Source of the DNA: Thalassococcus arenae
GTDB lineage: Bacteria > Pseudomonadota > Alphaproteobacteria > Rhodobacterales > Rhodobacteraceae
NCBI RefSeq assembly: GCF_019104745.1
Contig: NZ_JAHRWL010000001.1
Span: 248,001-312,000, forward strand
Direction: 5' to 3'
DNA: 64,000 nt
Made by a program: the position numbers and the translations under genes. Positions within the stretch are counted from its first letter, which is position 1. Each line of letters begins with the position of its first letter. This document shows, piece by piece, positions 1 through 7,560 of the stretch. The notes below the pieces were generated by a model. That model did no database searches and had not been told where the DNA came from. It saw only the letters and a list, made by a program, of their open reading frames with translations.

Positions 1-262
1 GCCGGTCGTTTCATCCGCCTTGGAACGGAAGCCGTGTCTTCACGCGAACTTGGCGTGACCAGAGGCTCTGCGTTCAGTCTCGGCACCGTTTGACGGCCCT
101 CGGATGTCCCTTGCCGCAAACCGGATCGGAGCCGAAAGCCGTTCAGGGCGGTTCGCACGTTGCGTGCGGTCAGACGTGCCGCGAGGCCATCGGCCAGGGG
201 AAAGAATGGCGCTGCTTCGATGGCAGGGTAAAAAGGGCGGGTCGTCCGTCAGGGGCAATGCC
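1..262. other. Left-edge stretch without a recognisable gene
   Basis: No convincing gene is seen here. A frame open from base 1 and ending with TGA at 91-93 could be the 3' tail of a gene outside the window. Its third-position GC is lower than in neighbouring genes and the roughly 30 residues match nothing I recognise. The GGAAC at 22-26 has no CGTT at the right distance. Confidence 0.3.
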
Positions 263-1210
263 TCAGATCGGTGGAGCCGCACGTTCGGTGACCAGCTGTC
301 TGGCAGTGACCCTTTCGCGGTGTATCATGTAAAGCCCGGCAGCGATGATGATGGCGATGCCGGTCAGGGTCAGCGCGTTCGGAAAATCGTTGAACACCAG
401 GAACCCCAGCAGGGTTGCCACCGGCAATTCCAGGTATTGCAGCGGAGCCAGAGTGGCCGAGGGGGCCAGTGACAGCGCATAGGTCATCATCATGTGGCTC
501 AGCGCGGCAAAGAACCCGACCCCGAAAAGCCACAACCACGCAACGCCCGCGGGCCAGACCGGATCGAGCAGTTCCGACCCCGAACCCTGGGCCAGCATCA
601 ACACCGGGATGCAAAACAGGCTGGCGATCAGGCCCGTGTAGAATTGCAGTGTCACGGGGTGCACATGGCGCGACAGCCCGCGCGTCACAAGAATGTAGGA
701 TGCGAAGCACACGACCGTTCCCAGTGGAAACAGGGCCACGGCGCCAAAGGCCGCAAAGCTCGGCTGGATCACGAACAGGACGCCCGCAAATCCCACAAGC
801 GCCGCTCCGACCCGTCGCGGGCCGACATCTTCACCCAGGTAGAACTTGCCGACCAGAAGCACGATGAACGGGGCCACGAAAACAATCGCCAGCGCATCCG
901 CAAGCGGCATCACGCTGATCGCGGCGATGAAACAGAACGTCGCGACCAGCAGGAAAAGCGCACGAGACAGCAGTGCAAGCCAGCGTCCGCGCGCCACCCG
1001 CAACGACAATCCCATGACCCAGAGGAACGGAGCCATCAGCGCGCACTGCACGACAAAGCGTGCGGCGGTGATCTGTGCCACCGGTACGCTTTCGGATGCC
1101 AGCTTGGCCGCGACATCCAGCAAGGGCGCGGTCAGGCAAAACCCCAGCATCAGGACCACACCGGCAAGGATGCGGTCCGCGGATGGGGTCGGAGAGGTCG
1201 CTTCGGTCAT
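263..1210 (-). CDS. DMT-superfamily EamA-type inner-membrane transporter
   Basis: This is a predicted 315-residue, about ten-helix membrane protein of the drug/metabolite transporter superfamily. Two EamA repeats (roughly residues 15-150 and 155-295) contain hydrophobic helices separated by short polar loops, for example FVAPFIVLLVGKFYLGE at the end of repeat 1 and PLQYLELPVATLLGFLVF in repeat 2. The second motif is typical of RhaT/EamA permeases. The start is the ATG at 1210 (MTEATSP), preceded by GGAG; an upstream extension would add a polar, unconserved 51-residue tail. Substrate cannot be told from sequence; amino acids, nucleotides or metabolites are all possible. It is transcribed alone toward the window edge, and no stress-type promoter is seen upstream. 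Confidence 0.85.
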   Translation of the reverse strand: MTEATSPTPSADRILAGVVLMLGFCLTAPLLDVAAKLASESVPVAQITAARFVVQCALMAPFLWVMGLSLRVARGRWLALLSRALFLLVATFCFIAAISVMPLADALAIVFVAPFIVLLVGKFYLGEDVGPRRVGAALVGFAGVLFVIQPSFAAFGAVALFPLGTVVCFASYILVTRGLSRHVHPVTLQFYTGLIASLFCIPVLMLAQGSGSELLDPVWPAGVAWLWLFGVGFFAALSHMMMTYALSLAPSATLAPLQYLELPVATLLGFLVFNDFPNALTLTGIAIIIAAGLYMIHRERVTARQLVTERAAPPI

Positions 1211-1635
1211 GGCTCCACGTAAGGCTTTCGCGAACCATCGTCCATCCTCATCGTGGTGCCAGGCGACAGGGCCGCCTGCGGCGGGCCGTACCGCCCGTTG
1301 GGGTGCGCAAGCCATTGCTGCGCGGTTATCGTGCACATCGCCAAAGGGTGGACCGATCCACACCTTCGCGTGTCTCCGACACGCCCGACCCCTGTGAACC
1401 GCCCGTTTCGATCAGTTGCGATCGGGTGAAACGCCACTTGCGTGTCGTTCGCCGCTTTCGAGAGCGTCGCAAAGGTCAGGTCGGAAAGAGGGAGGCTTTG
1501 AACGGATTTGGTCACATCGCGTGCGAACCGGCAATCGCAGTTCCGGTATCCGCAATCATCCACGACGGCACACGCTGAAATCACGCCGGAAACGGCTGCC
1601 GGCCCACATCCCGCGGAAAAGCTTTGGAAACTGGG
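1211..1635. other. Intergenic region between the EamA gene and ecfG
   Basis: This 425-nt stretch separates the DMT transporter start from the ecfG stop; both genes run on the minus strand. It holds overlapping open frames on both strands, but none has a ribosome-binding site or recognisable protein features. No GGAAC/CGTT pair with correct spacing and no strong terminator hairpin was found. I see nothing definite in it beyond room for the transporter promoter. Confidence 0.4.
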
Positions 1636-2184
1636 TCAGGCGGCGGGGTGGCGTGAAAGGACGCTTTCGGTCACCTTGTCGGCGAACTCCATTTCCTCGC
1701 CGTCATCCACCGCGAGCAGTTCCGCCAGACGGGCGCGGGCACGGCCGACGCGGCTTTTGATCGTTCCGACTGCGACACCACAGGTCTCGGCTGCCTCTTC
1801 GTAGGAAAACCCGTTCGCCCCCACCAAGACCAGCGCTTCGCGTTGGGTGTCGGGCAATTGGTCGAAGGCGTGACGGAAATCCCGGAAATGCAGCCGGCCG
1901 TCATGGTCGGGTTTCGTGGCCAGGGAAGCGGCCATGGCTCCATCGACATCCTCGACCTCGCGCTTGCGCTTGCGCCTGAGCGAATAAAAAGTGTTGCGCA
2001 GAATGGTGAAAAGCCAGGCGCGCATATTCGTTCCGGGTTGAAAGCTGTCGATATTGGTCCATGCCTTGACGACCGTGTCCTGCACCAGATCGTCGGCGGC
2101 GGCAGGGTTGCGTGTGAGGCTCAGCGCGAAGGCGCGAAGCACGCCCAGATGCTCGACCAACTCGTCCCTCGGGTCAGTCGTCAT
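1636..2184 (-). CDS. ecfG: EcfG-family ECF sigma factor of the general stress response
   Basis: This is a 182-residue extracytoplasmic-function sigma factor with sigma2 (about residues 10-78; DLVQDTVVKAW and FTILRNTFYSLRRK motifs) and sigma4 (about 105-165; PDTQREALVLVGANGFSYEEAA then GTIKSRVGRAR). Family: EcfG/ECF15, which directs RNA polymerase to GGAAC-N16/17-CGTT promoters once PhyR~P has removed NepR. Its ATG overlaps the nepR stop by 11 nt, so the two are co-translated from one operon. The operon itself has a perfect copy of that promoter at 2391-2415, implying autoregulation. The many further copies across the left 28 kb make this the likely regulator of the whole region. The assignment is firm from both sequence and context. 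Confidence 0.95.
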   Translation of the reverse strand: MTTDPRDELVEHLGVLRAFALSLTRNPAAADDLVQDTVVKAWTNIDSFQPGTNMRAWLFTILRNTFYSLRRKRKREVEDVDGAMAASLATKPDHDGRLHFRDFRHAFDQLPDTQREALVLVGANGFSYEEAAETCGVAVGTIKSRVGRARARLAELLAVDDGEEMEFADKVTESVLSRHPAA

Positions 2185-2356
2185 TGCCGGTCTCCTCGCC
2201 CTTGCCTTGGGCTTCGGCTTGCTTGAGCTGCGCCAGCAAGTCCGTGAACCGTTGCGGAACAGGTTCGTTCGCCATTTCCTCGAACGCCTTTTTCAAGTTG
2301 CGATCGATTTCTTCGACGACTTTCGACTTCGGTTCTTTGCGGTTCACGTTGTTCAT
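2174..2356 (-). CDS. nepR: NepR anti-sigma factor
   Basis: A 60-residue anti-sigma factor. The core helix region (residues 10-45: IDRNLKKAFEEMANEPVPQR then FTDLLAQLKQ) carries the NepR signature in which the helix-1 segment and the PVPxRFxxLLxxL segment clamp the EcfG sigma2/sigma4 domains. NepR holds EcfG inactive in the cytoplasm until phosphorylated PhyR binds it through its sigma-like domain (known for the family). The start is ATG 2356, giving the usual length; upstream extension would run through the promoter. It is the first gene of nepR-ecfG, overlapping ecfG by 11 nt, as in most alphaproteobacteria. Confidence 0.93.
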   Translation of the reverse strand: MNNVNRKEPKSKVVEEIDRNLKKAFEEMANEPVPQRFTDLLAQLKQAEAQGKGEETGNDD

Positions 2357-2390
2357 TTCCGGCTCGTTCGGCTCACTACACATAGGGCGC

Positions 2391-2415
2391 AACGCACCGA
2401 GACCCAATCGGTTCC
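2391..2415 (-). promoter_or_regulatory. EcfG-type promoter of nepR-ecfG
   Basis: On the minus strand GGAAC (2415-2411), 16-nt spacer, CGTT (2394-2391). This is a perfect match to the alphaproteobacterial GSR sigma consensus. The predicted start of transcription near 2383 gives a leader of about 27 nt before nepR, which implies positive autoregulation. Confidence 0.88.
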
Positions 2416-2482
2416 ATGATCGCCCGAATTTTGTCGACATCCGGCAGGGACGGGTCGGTTCGACCGGTTGCCGGAAAGCCAT

Positions 2483-2737
2483 TCAGCTGCGCAGCGCTTC
2501 GATCAGTTTGGCTTTGGTCATGTCGCTGCGCCCGTCAATGTCCAGTTCCCTGGCCCGTTGATACAGGTCGTCCCTGGTCCATTCCTCGTAGGGCCGCGCC
2601 TGCCCGCCCTTTTCGGATGGCGACATCGTGTCGTTGGCCTGAGCATTGGCGATCGCCGCGGCCTTCGACTTGTCATACCCCTTGTCGCGCAACGCTTCGT
2701 ACGTATCGTCGTTCTTGATCGAACGGCCATGTCCCAT
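2483..2737 (-). CDS. Small DUF7218/Rho-N-like stress protein
   Basis: An 84-residue basic, hydrophilic protein. The N-terminal half (SIKNDDTYEALRDKGYDKSK) resembles the DUF7218-type segment found in small stress-associated proteins. The C-terminal half (WTRDDLYQRARELDIDGRSD, then MTKAKLIEALR) resembles the Rho termination factor N-terminal/SAP-like helix-extended-loop-helix motif, which in other proteins binds nucleic acid. AAAGGA lies upstream of ATG 2737. A perfect EcfG promoter at 2813-2837 drives it, so induction by general stress is expected. A nucleic-acid-binding role is inference only. Confidence 0.8.
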   Translation of the reverse strand: MGHGRSIKNDDTYEALRDKGYDKSKAAAIANAQANDTMSPSEKGGQARPYEEWTRDDLYQRARELDIDGRSDMTKAKLIEALRS

Positions 2738-2812
2738 GGTTTGTGTCCTTTCGCCCGTTGTTTCTGCGGCGGTCGGCCAAAGCTGGTCCAGACAGCCGCG
2801 CTCTTATCCGCC

Positions 2813-2837
2813 AACGCCGATTGCCGCGGTTGGTTCC
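2813..2837 (-). promoter_or_regulatory. EcfG-type promoter of the DUF7218/Rho-N gene
   Basis: Minus strand GGAAC (2837-2833), N16, CGTT (2816-2813). Predicted leader about 68 nt. It sits back to back with the amidoligase promoter on the other strand, the two -35 boxes lying 27 bp apart. Confidence 0.85.
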
Positions 2838-2864
2838 ATGGGCGTCGGCCGCGCATCAGCGCAG

Positions 2865-2889
2865 GGAACCAATGCGGTGGATGCGCGTT
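2865..2889 (+). promoter_or_regulatory. EcfG-type promoter of the amidoligase operon
   Basis: GGAAC (2865-2869), N16, CGTT (2886-2889), a perfect consensus. A transcription start 6-9 nt after CGTT falls at about 2896-2898, on top of the ATG at 2897, so the mRNA is predicted to be leaderless or nearly so. Confidence 0.85.
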
Positions 2890-2896
2890 GGGGGGC

Positions 2897-3844
2897 ATGA
2901 ACGCACGAACGCACCGCACCCTGACGCCTTTGCCGGTCGCCGAAACCACCGATGGCCAGCCTCGCCGCAACGGCGTGGAGATCGAGCTGTCGGGTCTTGC
3001 CGAGACCGAGGTGGTCCAGATCGTCGAGACCTGCCTTGGCGGCCGGGCGGAACAACGCGAGCAACATCGCTGGTCTGTCGAAGACACCCGGATCGGCACG
3101 GTTGTCGTTGAACTCGACACCCGGTTTGCCAAGGGCGATCCGTCGCAAATCGCTGAGCTGGCTCTTGACGCGGCAAAATCCGTGGTGCCGGTCGAAATCA
3201 TCACCGAACCCCTTGGCCCCGAAGCATTCGAGCAGGTGCCAAAGCTGATGGACGCCTTGAACGAGGCCGGCGCCAAGGGAACCAGCGACGGTGTCCTTCT
3301 GGGCTTCGGCATACATTTCAATCCCGAGATCGCCGGTTTCGACCATCCGCACACCGCGCGCACGATCGTCGCCTACGGTCTGCTGGAATCCTGGATGCGG
3401 GATGCGCAGCCGGTCGATCCGTCACGGCGACTGCTGCCCTTCATCCAGCCTTGGCCCGAGAACCTTGCCGACGCGCTGGCGCGGGCGCCCGATGCATCGC
3501 TGAGCACGCTGCGCGACCATTACGCCCGGCATGTTTCGGACAGGAATTTCGGGCTGGACCTTCTGCCGCTGTTTCGCGCCTTCGATCCCGACGCGTTCGA
3601 CCGTGCCTTCGGCGACGTCGACAGCGCCAGCCGCCCGGCCTTCCATTTCCGCCTGCCCGATTGCCGCGTCGGAGAAGGGGACTGGTCCATCGCCGACGAA
3701 TGGGACCGCTGGGTTCTGGTCGAGCGCCTGGCCGCGAACGGCGAGTTGCTGCACCGGCTCGCCGAAGCGCGCCGCACAAGCGCCGACAACTGGATCGCGG
3801 CGACACAAGCGCTGATCGGCAAGGATGGCACGGCCCTATGGTAG
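2897..3844 (+). CDS. Amidoligase-family enzyme (COOH-NH2 ligase)
   Basis: A 315-residue member of the Amidoligase_2 family, glutamine-synthetase/gamma-glutamylcysteine-ligase-fold enzymes that use ATP to join a carboxylate to an amine. Near the N-terminus the GVEIELSGL motif (residues 26-34) supplies the metal-binding glutamates of the fold, and LGFGIHFNPEI follows mid-protein. Amidoligases are known to be encoded next to class-I glutamine amidotransferase-like peptidases, and that is the case here: the next gene overlaps by 7 nt. Predicted product: a gamma-glutamyl-type peptide, modified metabolite or modified protein; the substrate is unknown. The start was chosen at ATG 2897, since the domain begins at about residue 26 and no later start keeps it intact. 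The EcfG promoter ends 7 nt before this ATG. Confidence 0.83.
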   Translation: MNARTHRTLTPLPVAETTDGQPRRNGVEIELSGLAETEVVQIVETCLGGRAEQREQHRWSVEDTRIGTVVVELDTRFAKGDPSQIAELALDAAKSVVPVEIITEPLGPEAFEQVPKLMDALNEAGAKGTSDGVLLGFGIHFNPEIAGFDHPHTARTIVAYGLLESWMRDAQPVDPSRRLLPFIQPWPENLADALARAPDASLSTLRDHYARHVSDRNFGLDLLPLFRAFDPDAFDRAFGDVDSASRPAFHFRLPDCRVGEGDWSIADEWDRWVLVERLAANGELLHRLAEARRTSADNWIAATQALIGKDGTALW

Positions 3845-4554
3845 GAACCCGACCGGTGATCGGCGTCACGACCTCGCGACGCTCGGGCTGGCGTGTATTC
3901 CCGCTTGTCCGTTTCAACGTGTGGCTGGTCGGTGGCCGGGCGATCCGCTGGACCTCCGCCGCGGATGTCGATCTTGGTGCGGTTGACGGCATCATCATCG
4001 GCGGCGGCGACGACATCTCTCCGGAGCTCTACGGTGCCTCGGTCAAACTGACGGCAAGACTGGACCCCGACCGCGACCGGATGGAGCGTGATATCGCGCG
4101 ACAGGCCGTGCATGACGGCATCCCCGTTCTGGGCATCTGTCGCGGCGCACAGATGCTGAACGTCGCCCAGGGCGGCAGCCTGCACCAGGACGCCTGGCCG
4201 CTGTTCGAGAACGCAACACCGATCAAGACCATCCTGCCGCGGCGCGATGTCGAAATCGCCCCGGGCAGCCGCCTTGCGAAGATCGCCGGCGATGCGCCGA
4301 TGCGGGTCAATGCACTGCACACACAGGCCGTCGACCAGTTGGGAACGGACCTGCGGATCGCGGCGCGCGATCTTCACGGCATGGTCCAGGCGATCGAACG
4401 GGTTCGTGACCCTTTCGCCCTGGGCGTGCAGTGGCACCCCGAACACCTGTTCTATGCGCACCGCCAGCGCGCGCTGTTTCGCGCCTTGGTCCGTGCCGCC
4501 CGCGCCTACCGGACGGACGCGCAGCAGATCCCGCTGGCCGTCGGTCAGGATTGA
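3838..4554 (+). CDS. Class-I glutamine amidotransferase-like gamma-glutamyl hydrolase (peptidase C26)
   Basis: A 238-residue cytoplasmic enzyme of the GATase1/peptidase C26 family, related to gamma-glutamyl-gamma-aminobutyrate hydrolase PuuD. The nucleophile elbow is GICRGAQ with Cys101; the His/Glu partners are in the WHPE motif (His200, Glu202). The oxyanion region is IIIGGGDDI. Its ATG lies inside the last codons of the amidoligase (7-nt overlap), so the pair is translationally coupled. This is the known amidoligase-GAT arrangement, in which the hydrolase may trim, remodel or release the bond made by the ligase. No separate promoter is seen, so it should share the stress promoter at 2865-2889. 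Confidence 0.87.
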   Translation: MVGTRPVIGVTTSRRSGWRVFPLVRFNVWLVGGRAIRWTSAADVDLGAVDGIIIGGGDDISPELYGASVKLTARLDPDRDRMERDIARQAVHDGIPVLGICRGAQMLNVAQGGSLHQDAWPLFENATPIKTILPRRDVEIAPGSRLAKIAGDAPMRVNALHTQAVDQLGTDLRIAARDLHGMVQAIERVRDPFALGVQWHPEHLFYAHRQRALFRALVRAARAYRTDAQQIPLAVGQD

Positions 4555-4660
4555 GCGGGAACAGAACCGCCCGGATCACGGCGGAACAGCGATCCTGCCC
4601 GGCTCGATCGGGTCGAACAACAGACGGCGCAACGCGCGGCTCAAGGAAAGAGAGGACCCG

Positions 4661-5518
4661 ATGGGACAGAAAACCTCGTCCGAACTGGTCGAGAACGACC
4701 AGCACGACGAAACCGTCAGCGACGCCACGCCGATGGCGACCAAGCTGGTTTTCGAAGTCATCCGGCGCAATGGCGAAGAAGAACTTGCGCGGCCCATCGC
4801 TTCGCTCTGGTGGTCGGGGATCGCCGCGGGGTTGCTGATCGCCTTCTCGGTCTGGGGCGAGGCGCTTCTGCGGGCCAAGCTGCCGGATACGGATTGGCGC
4901 TATATCATCGAGAATATCGGCTATTCGCTGGGCTTCGTGCTGGTCATCCTGGGCCGGATGCAACTGTTCACCGAAAACACCATCACGACGGTGGTTCCGG
5001 TCGTGCTCAAGCCCACGGGCGCATCATTCGGACGCCTTGTCCGGCTTTGGACCATCGTCTTGGCGGCCAACGTCGTGGGTGCCTTCGTCATCGCGACCTT
5101 CATGGCCTATGCGCCGGTGTTGGAAAGCGATGTGCGTGCTGCAATGCAGACGCTGAGCGAGCACGCAACGGGCATGGGCGCGGCCGAAGGGTTCTACCGG
5201 GGCATACCCGCCGGCGTTCTGATCGCGGCACTGGTTTGGATGCTGCCCAGCACGCAGAGTTCGCAGCTGTTGCTGATCGTTCTGTTCACCTGGCTGATCG
5301 CCCTTGGCGACTTCACCCACATCGTCGCCGGATCGGTCGAAATGGCCTTTCTCATGGTGCAGGGGCAGCTTGGCCTGCATCCGGCGCTGACCGGGTTCTT
5401 CCTGCCGGTGCTGGCGGGGAACATCGTCGGAGGCACGGTCGTTTTCACGCTGCTGACCTGGGCCCAGATCAAACCCGAGATCGAAGAGAACGCCGCCGAA
5501 CCCGCCCGCACCGCGTGA
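4661..5518 (+). CDS. Formate/nitrite transporter (FNT) family protein
   Basis: A 285-residue inner-membrane protein with six predicted helices starting at about residue 48 (LWWSGIAAGLLIAFSVWGEA), after a 45-residue acidic cytoplasmic tail. It is homologous to the FNT-type channels that pass small monovalent anions. The segment GYSLGFVLVILGRMQLFTEN matches the family's loop-helix signature, and the sixth helix FFLPVLAGNIVGGTVVF is also typical. The long tail and divergence place it with the uncharacterised FNT-like group rather than FocA/NirC. AGAGGA precedes ATG 4661. A weak GGAAC (4583-4587)-N17-CGAT is present upstream but is not a convincing EcfG promoter. Substrate unknown. Confidence 0.82.
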   Translation: MGQKTSSELVENDQHDETVSDATPMATKLVFEVIRRNGEEELARPIASLWWSGIAAGLLIAFSVWGEALLRAKLPDTDWRYIIENIGYSLGFVLVILGRMQLFTENTITTVVPVVLKPTGASFGRLVRLWTIVLAANVVGAFVIATFMAYAPVLESDVRAAMQTLSEHATGMGAAEGFYRGIPAGVLIAALVWMLPSTQSSQLLLIVLFTWLIALGDFTHIVAGSVEMAFLMVQGQLGLHPALTGFFLPVLAGNIVGGTVVFTLLTWAQIKPEIEENAAEPARTA

Positions 5519-5539
5519 GCATTCAACCGAGGACGAGAC

Positions 5540-6883
5540 ATGAACAGACATGACGCCCTGACATCCGCCTTCCTGCAGGAACTGGGCCCCCATACCGATC
5601 ACCAGCCGGTCTTTCTGCAAGCGGTGGAAGAGGTCGCGCGCGACGTCCTGACCATCGAAAAGAACGACGCCGGCTGGGCTGCTGCACGGGTTCTGCACCG
5701 TTTGGCAGAACCGGACCGCATCCTGTCCTTCCGCGTCACATGGGAAGACGATGCAGGCACCGTTCATGTGAATCGCGGCTGGCGCGTGCAAACCTCGAAC
5801 GCCATCGGCCCCTACAAGGGCGGGTTGCGCTTTCACCCATCGGTCTCGGTCGACGTGCTCAAGTTTCTCGGCTTCGAGCAGTGTTTCAAGAACGCCCTGA
5901 CGGGCCTGCCCCTGGGCGGCGCCAAGGGCGGTTCGGATTTCGACCCTTCGGGCCGGTCAAGGCGCGAGATCATGCGCTTTTGTCAGGCTTTCATGCGCGC
6001 GCTTGGCCCCTTCATCGGGCCAGACCGCGACGTTCCGGCCGGCGACATCAATGTCGGCCCGCGTGAGATCGGTTTTCTGTTCGGTGCCTGGCGCAGCCAG
6101 CACGATGTCTTCGCCGGCGCCCTGACCGGAAAGGGTCTGTCCTATGGCGGCTCGGAGATGCGGATCGAGGCCACCGGTTTCGGTCTGGTCTATTTCGTGT
6201 GCGCCATGCTGGCCGAAAGCGGGGACGCGATCGAGGGCAAACGGGTCGCCATTTCCGGCAAAGGCAATGTCGCCACCCACGCCGCGCTCAAGGCGATCGA
6301 CAGCGGCGCGACGGTCATCACCCTGTCGGACACCGCCGGAACGCTTTATGCGCCCGACGGGCTGAACCGCGACACGGTGGCCTGGGTTCAGGCCCGCAAG
6401 GCGGCCGGCAAGGATATCGCCGATCCACCACGCGACAGCGGCGCCCGGTTCGAAACCGATGCCCTACCCTGGATCTTCGAGCCCGAGATCGCCCTGCCCT
6501 GCGCGACCCAGAACGAGATGGATGCCGACATGGCCAAGGCGCTGGTCGACGGCGGCTGCATGGTGCTGGCAGAAGGCGCCAACATGCCCCTGACGGCCGA
6601 CGCGGCCGCGGTCGTCGAAACTGCCGGGATGGCCTATGCGCCGGGCAAGGCCGCCAACGCGGGCGGGGTTGCGGTCAGCGGGCTCGAAATGAGCCAGAAC
6701 AGTCATCGCCGCTTTCTGGACGCCGGCCAGATCGACGCGGCGTTGCGGGACATCATGCACAGCATCCATGCCGAAACGGCCGGGGAAGGCCGGGATTCCG
6801 ACCGGATCGACTATCGCCGCGGCGCCAATGTTGCCGCCTATCGGCGATTGGCCCGGGCGATCACCGCGCAGGGCGTGATCTGA
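5540..6883 (+). CDS. gdhA: NADP-type glutamate dehydrogenase
   Basis: A 447-residue hexameric-type glutamate dehydrogenase, the usual length for GdhA. It converts 2-oxoglutarate and ammonium to glutamate with NAD(P)H. Motifs: the substrate region PYKGGLRFHPSVSVDVLKFL, the catalytic lysine loop LPLGGAKGGSDFDP, AGDINVGPREIGFLFGAWR, and the Rossmann segment RVAISGKGNVATHAALKAID. FLFGAWR and SGLEMSQNS near the C-terminus are typical of the small-subunit type I family. It lies 21 nt after the FNT gene and may be co-transcribed with it. GAGGACGAGAC upstream supports ATG 5540. Cofactor preference (NADP) is inferred from family membership. Confidence 0.93.
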   Translation: MNRHDALTSAFLQELGPHTDHQPVFLQAVEEVARDVLTIEKNDAGWAAARVLHRLAEPDRILSFRVTWEDDAGTVHVNRGWRVQTSNAIGPYKGGLRFHPSVSVDVLKFLGFEQCFKNALTGLPLGGAKGGSDFDPSGRSRREIMRFCQAFMRALGPFIGPDRDVPAGDINVGPREIGFLFGAWRSQHDVFAGALTGKGLSYGGSEMRIEATGFGLVYFVCAMLAESGDAIEGKRVAISGKGNVATHAALKAIDSGATVITLSDTAGTLYAPDGLNRDTVAWVQARKAAGKDIADPPRDSGARFETDALPWIFEPEIALPCATQNEMDADMAKALVDGGCMVLAEGANMPLTADAAAVVETAGMAYAPGKAANAGGVAVSGLEMSQNSHRRFLDAGQIDAALRDIMHSIHAETAGEGRDSDRIDYRRGANVAAYRRLARAITAQGVI

Positions 6884-6892
6884 TCCGATCCG

Positions 6893-6917
6893 GGAACGAT
6901 CCCGCCGCCCAAGCGTT
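6893..6917 (+). promoter_or_regulatory. EcfG-type promoter of dps
   Basis: GGAAC (6893-6897), N16, CGTT (6914-6917), perfect. It predicts a leader of about 24 nt before the dps ATG at 6948. Confidence 0.9.
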
Positions 6918-6947
6918 TTCAGAACGAACCGCAACAAGGAGGCAAAG

Positions 6948-7445
6948 ATGACCGACGCATTGAAAGTCGTTCCCAGCAAGGACAGGGTGTCCACAGGCGT
7001 TCGTGATACCGAAGCGGTGGCGCAGGGGCTGGCGGATGTTCTGGCTGATACCTATCGGCTGGTGTTCAAGACCCATGCCTATCACTGGAACGTCGAAGGC
7101 CCGCTGTTCTACGCGGTCCACAACCTGACCGAAGGACAATACGAAGAGATGTTCGCAGCGGCAGACGAACTTGCCGAACGCATCCGTGCCTTGGGGCATC
7201 TTGCACCGTGGCAGCTGTCGGCGGTGATGGAAATGTCGCGCGTCAAGGACGCCGAGGGGCTGATGTCGGCGAACGACATGCTGGATGATCTGGCCAGCGA
7301 CCACGAAAACCTGGCGCATCGACTGCACGCGCTGGTCGAACTGGCCGAAGACAGCAAGGACCCCGTGACCGAGGATCTCGCGACCGAACGCAGCACCTTT
7401 CACGAAAAGGCAGCCTGGATGCTGCGCGCCCTGGCAAAGTCTTGA
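6948..7445 (+). CDS. dps: Dps-family ferritin-like DNA-protection protein
   Basis: A 165-residue Dps: a dodecameric ferritin-like protein that oxidises Fe2+ with peroxide, stores iron and can coat DNA in stressed or starved cells. The inter-subunit ferroxidase ligands are all present with canonical spacing: His46, His58, Asp73 and Glu77 (HWNVEGPLF, then ADELAERIRALG). The lysine-poor N-terminal tail makes direct DNA binding uncertain. AAGGAGG upstream fixes ATG 6948. A perfect EcfG promoter precedes it and a strong hairpin follows, so it is a monocistronic GSR gene. Confidence 0.95.
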   Translation: MTDALKVVPSKDRVSTGVRDTEAVAQGLADVLADTYRLVFKTHAYHWNVEGPLFYAVHNLTEGQYEEMFAAADELAERIRALGHLAPWQLSAVMEMSRVKDAEGLMSANDMLDDLASDHENLAHRLHALVELAEDSKDPVTEDLATERSTFHEKAAWMLRALAKS

Positions 7446-7458
7446 CGACCGTCACACA

Positions 7459-7485
7459 GCCGCCCGGCACGTGATGCCGGGCGGC
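7459..7485 (+). terminator. Hairpin terminator after dps
   Basis: An 11-bp perfect stem (7459-7469 with 7475-7485), 5-nt loop CGTGA, starting 13 nt after the dps stop. The following T-tract is weak (GTTGCTTTC). Confidence 0.65.
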
Positions 7486-7560
7486 GTTGCTTTCGCCCCA
7501 GCTTTGGCAGGCAACCGGCTGCTCGGTGCGGCTCTGCCGCCAATGGCCGGGCGGGCGACG

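Noticed and set aside
1207-1584. Minus-strand open frame of 125 codons between the EamA gene and ecfG
   Set aside because: It overlaps the transporter start, has no ribosome-binding site and no recognisable protein features.
4558-4608. Two GGAAC boxes upstream of the FNT gene
   Set aside because: The spacings lead to CGGC and CGAT rather than CGTT; too weak to call a stress promoter.
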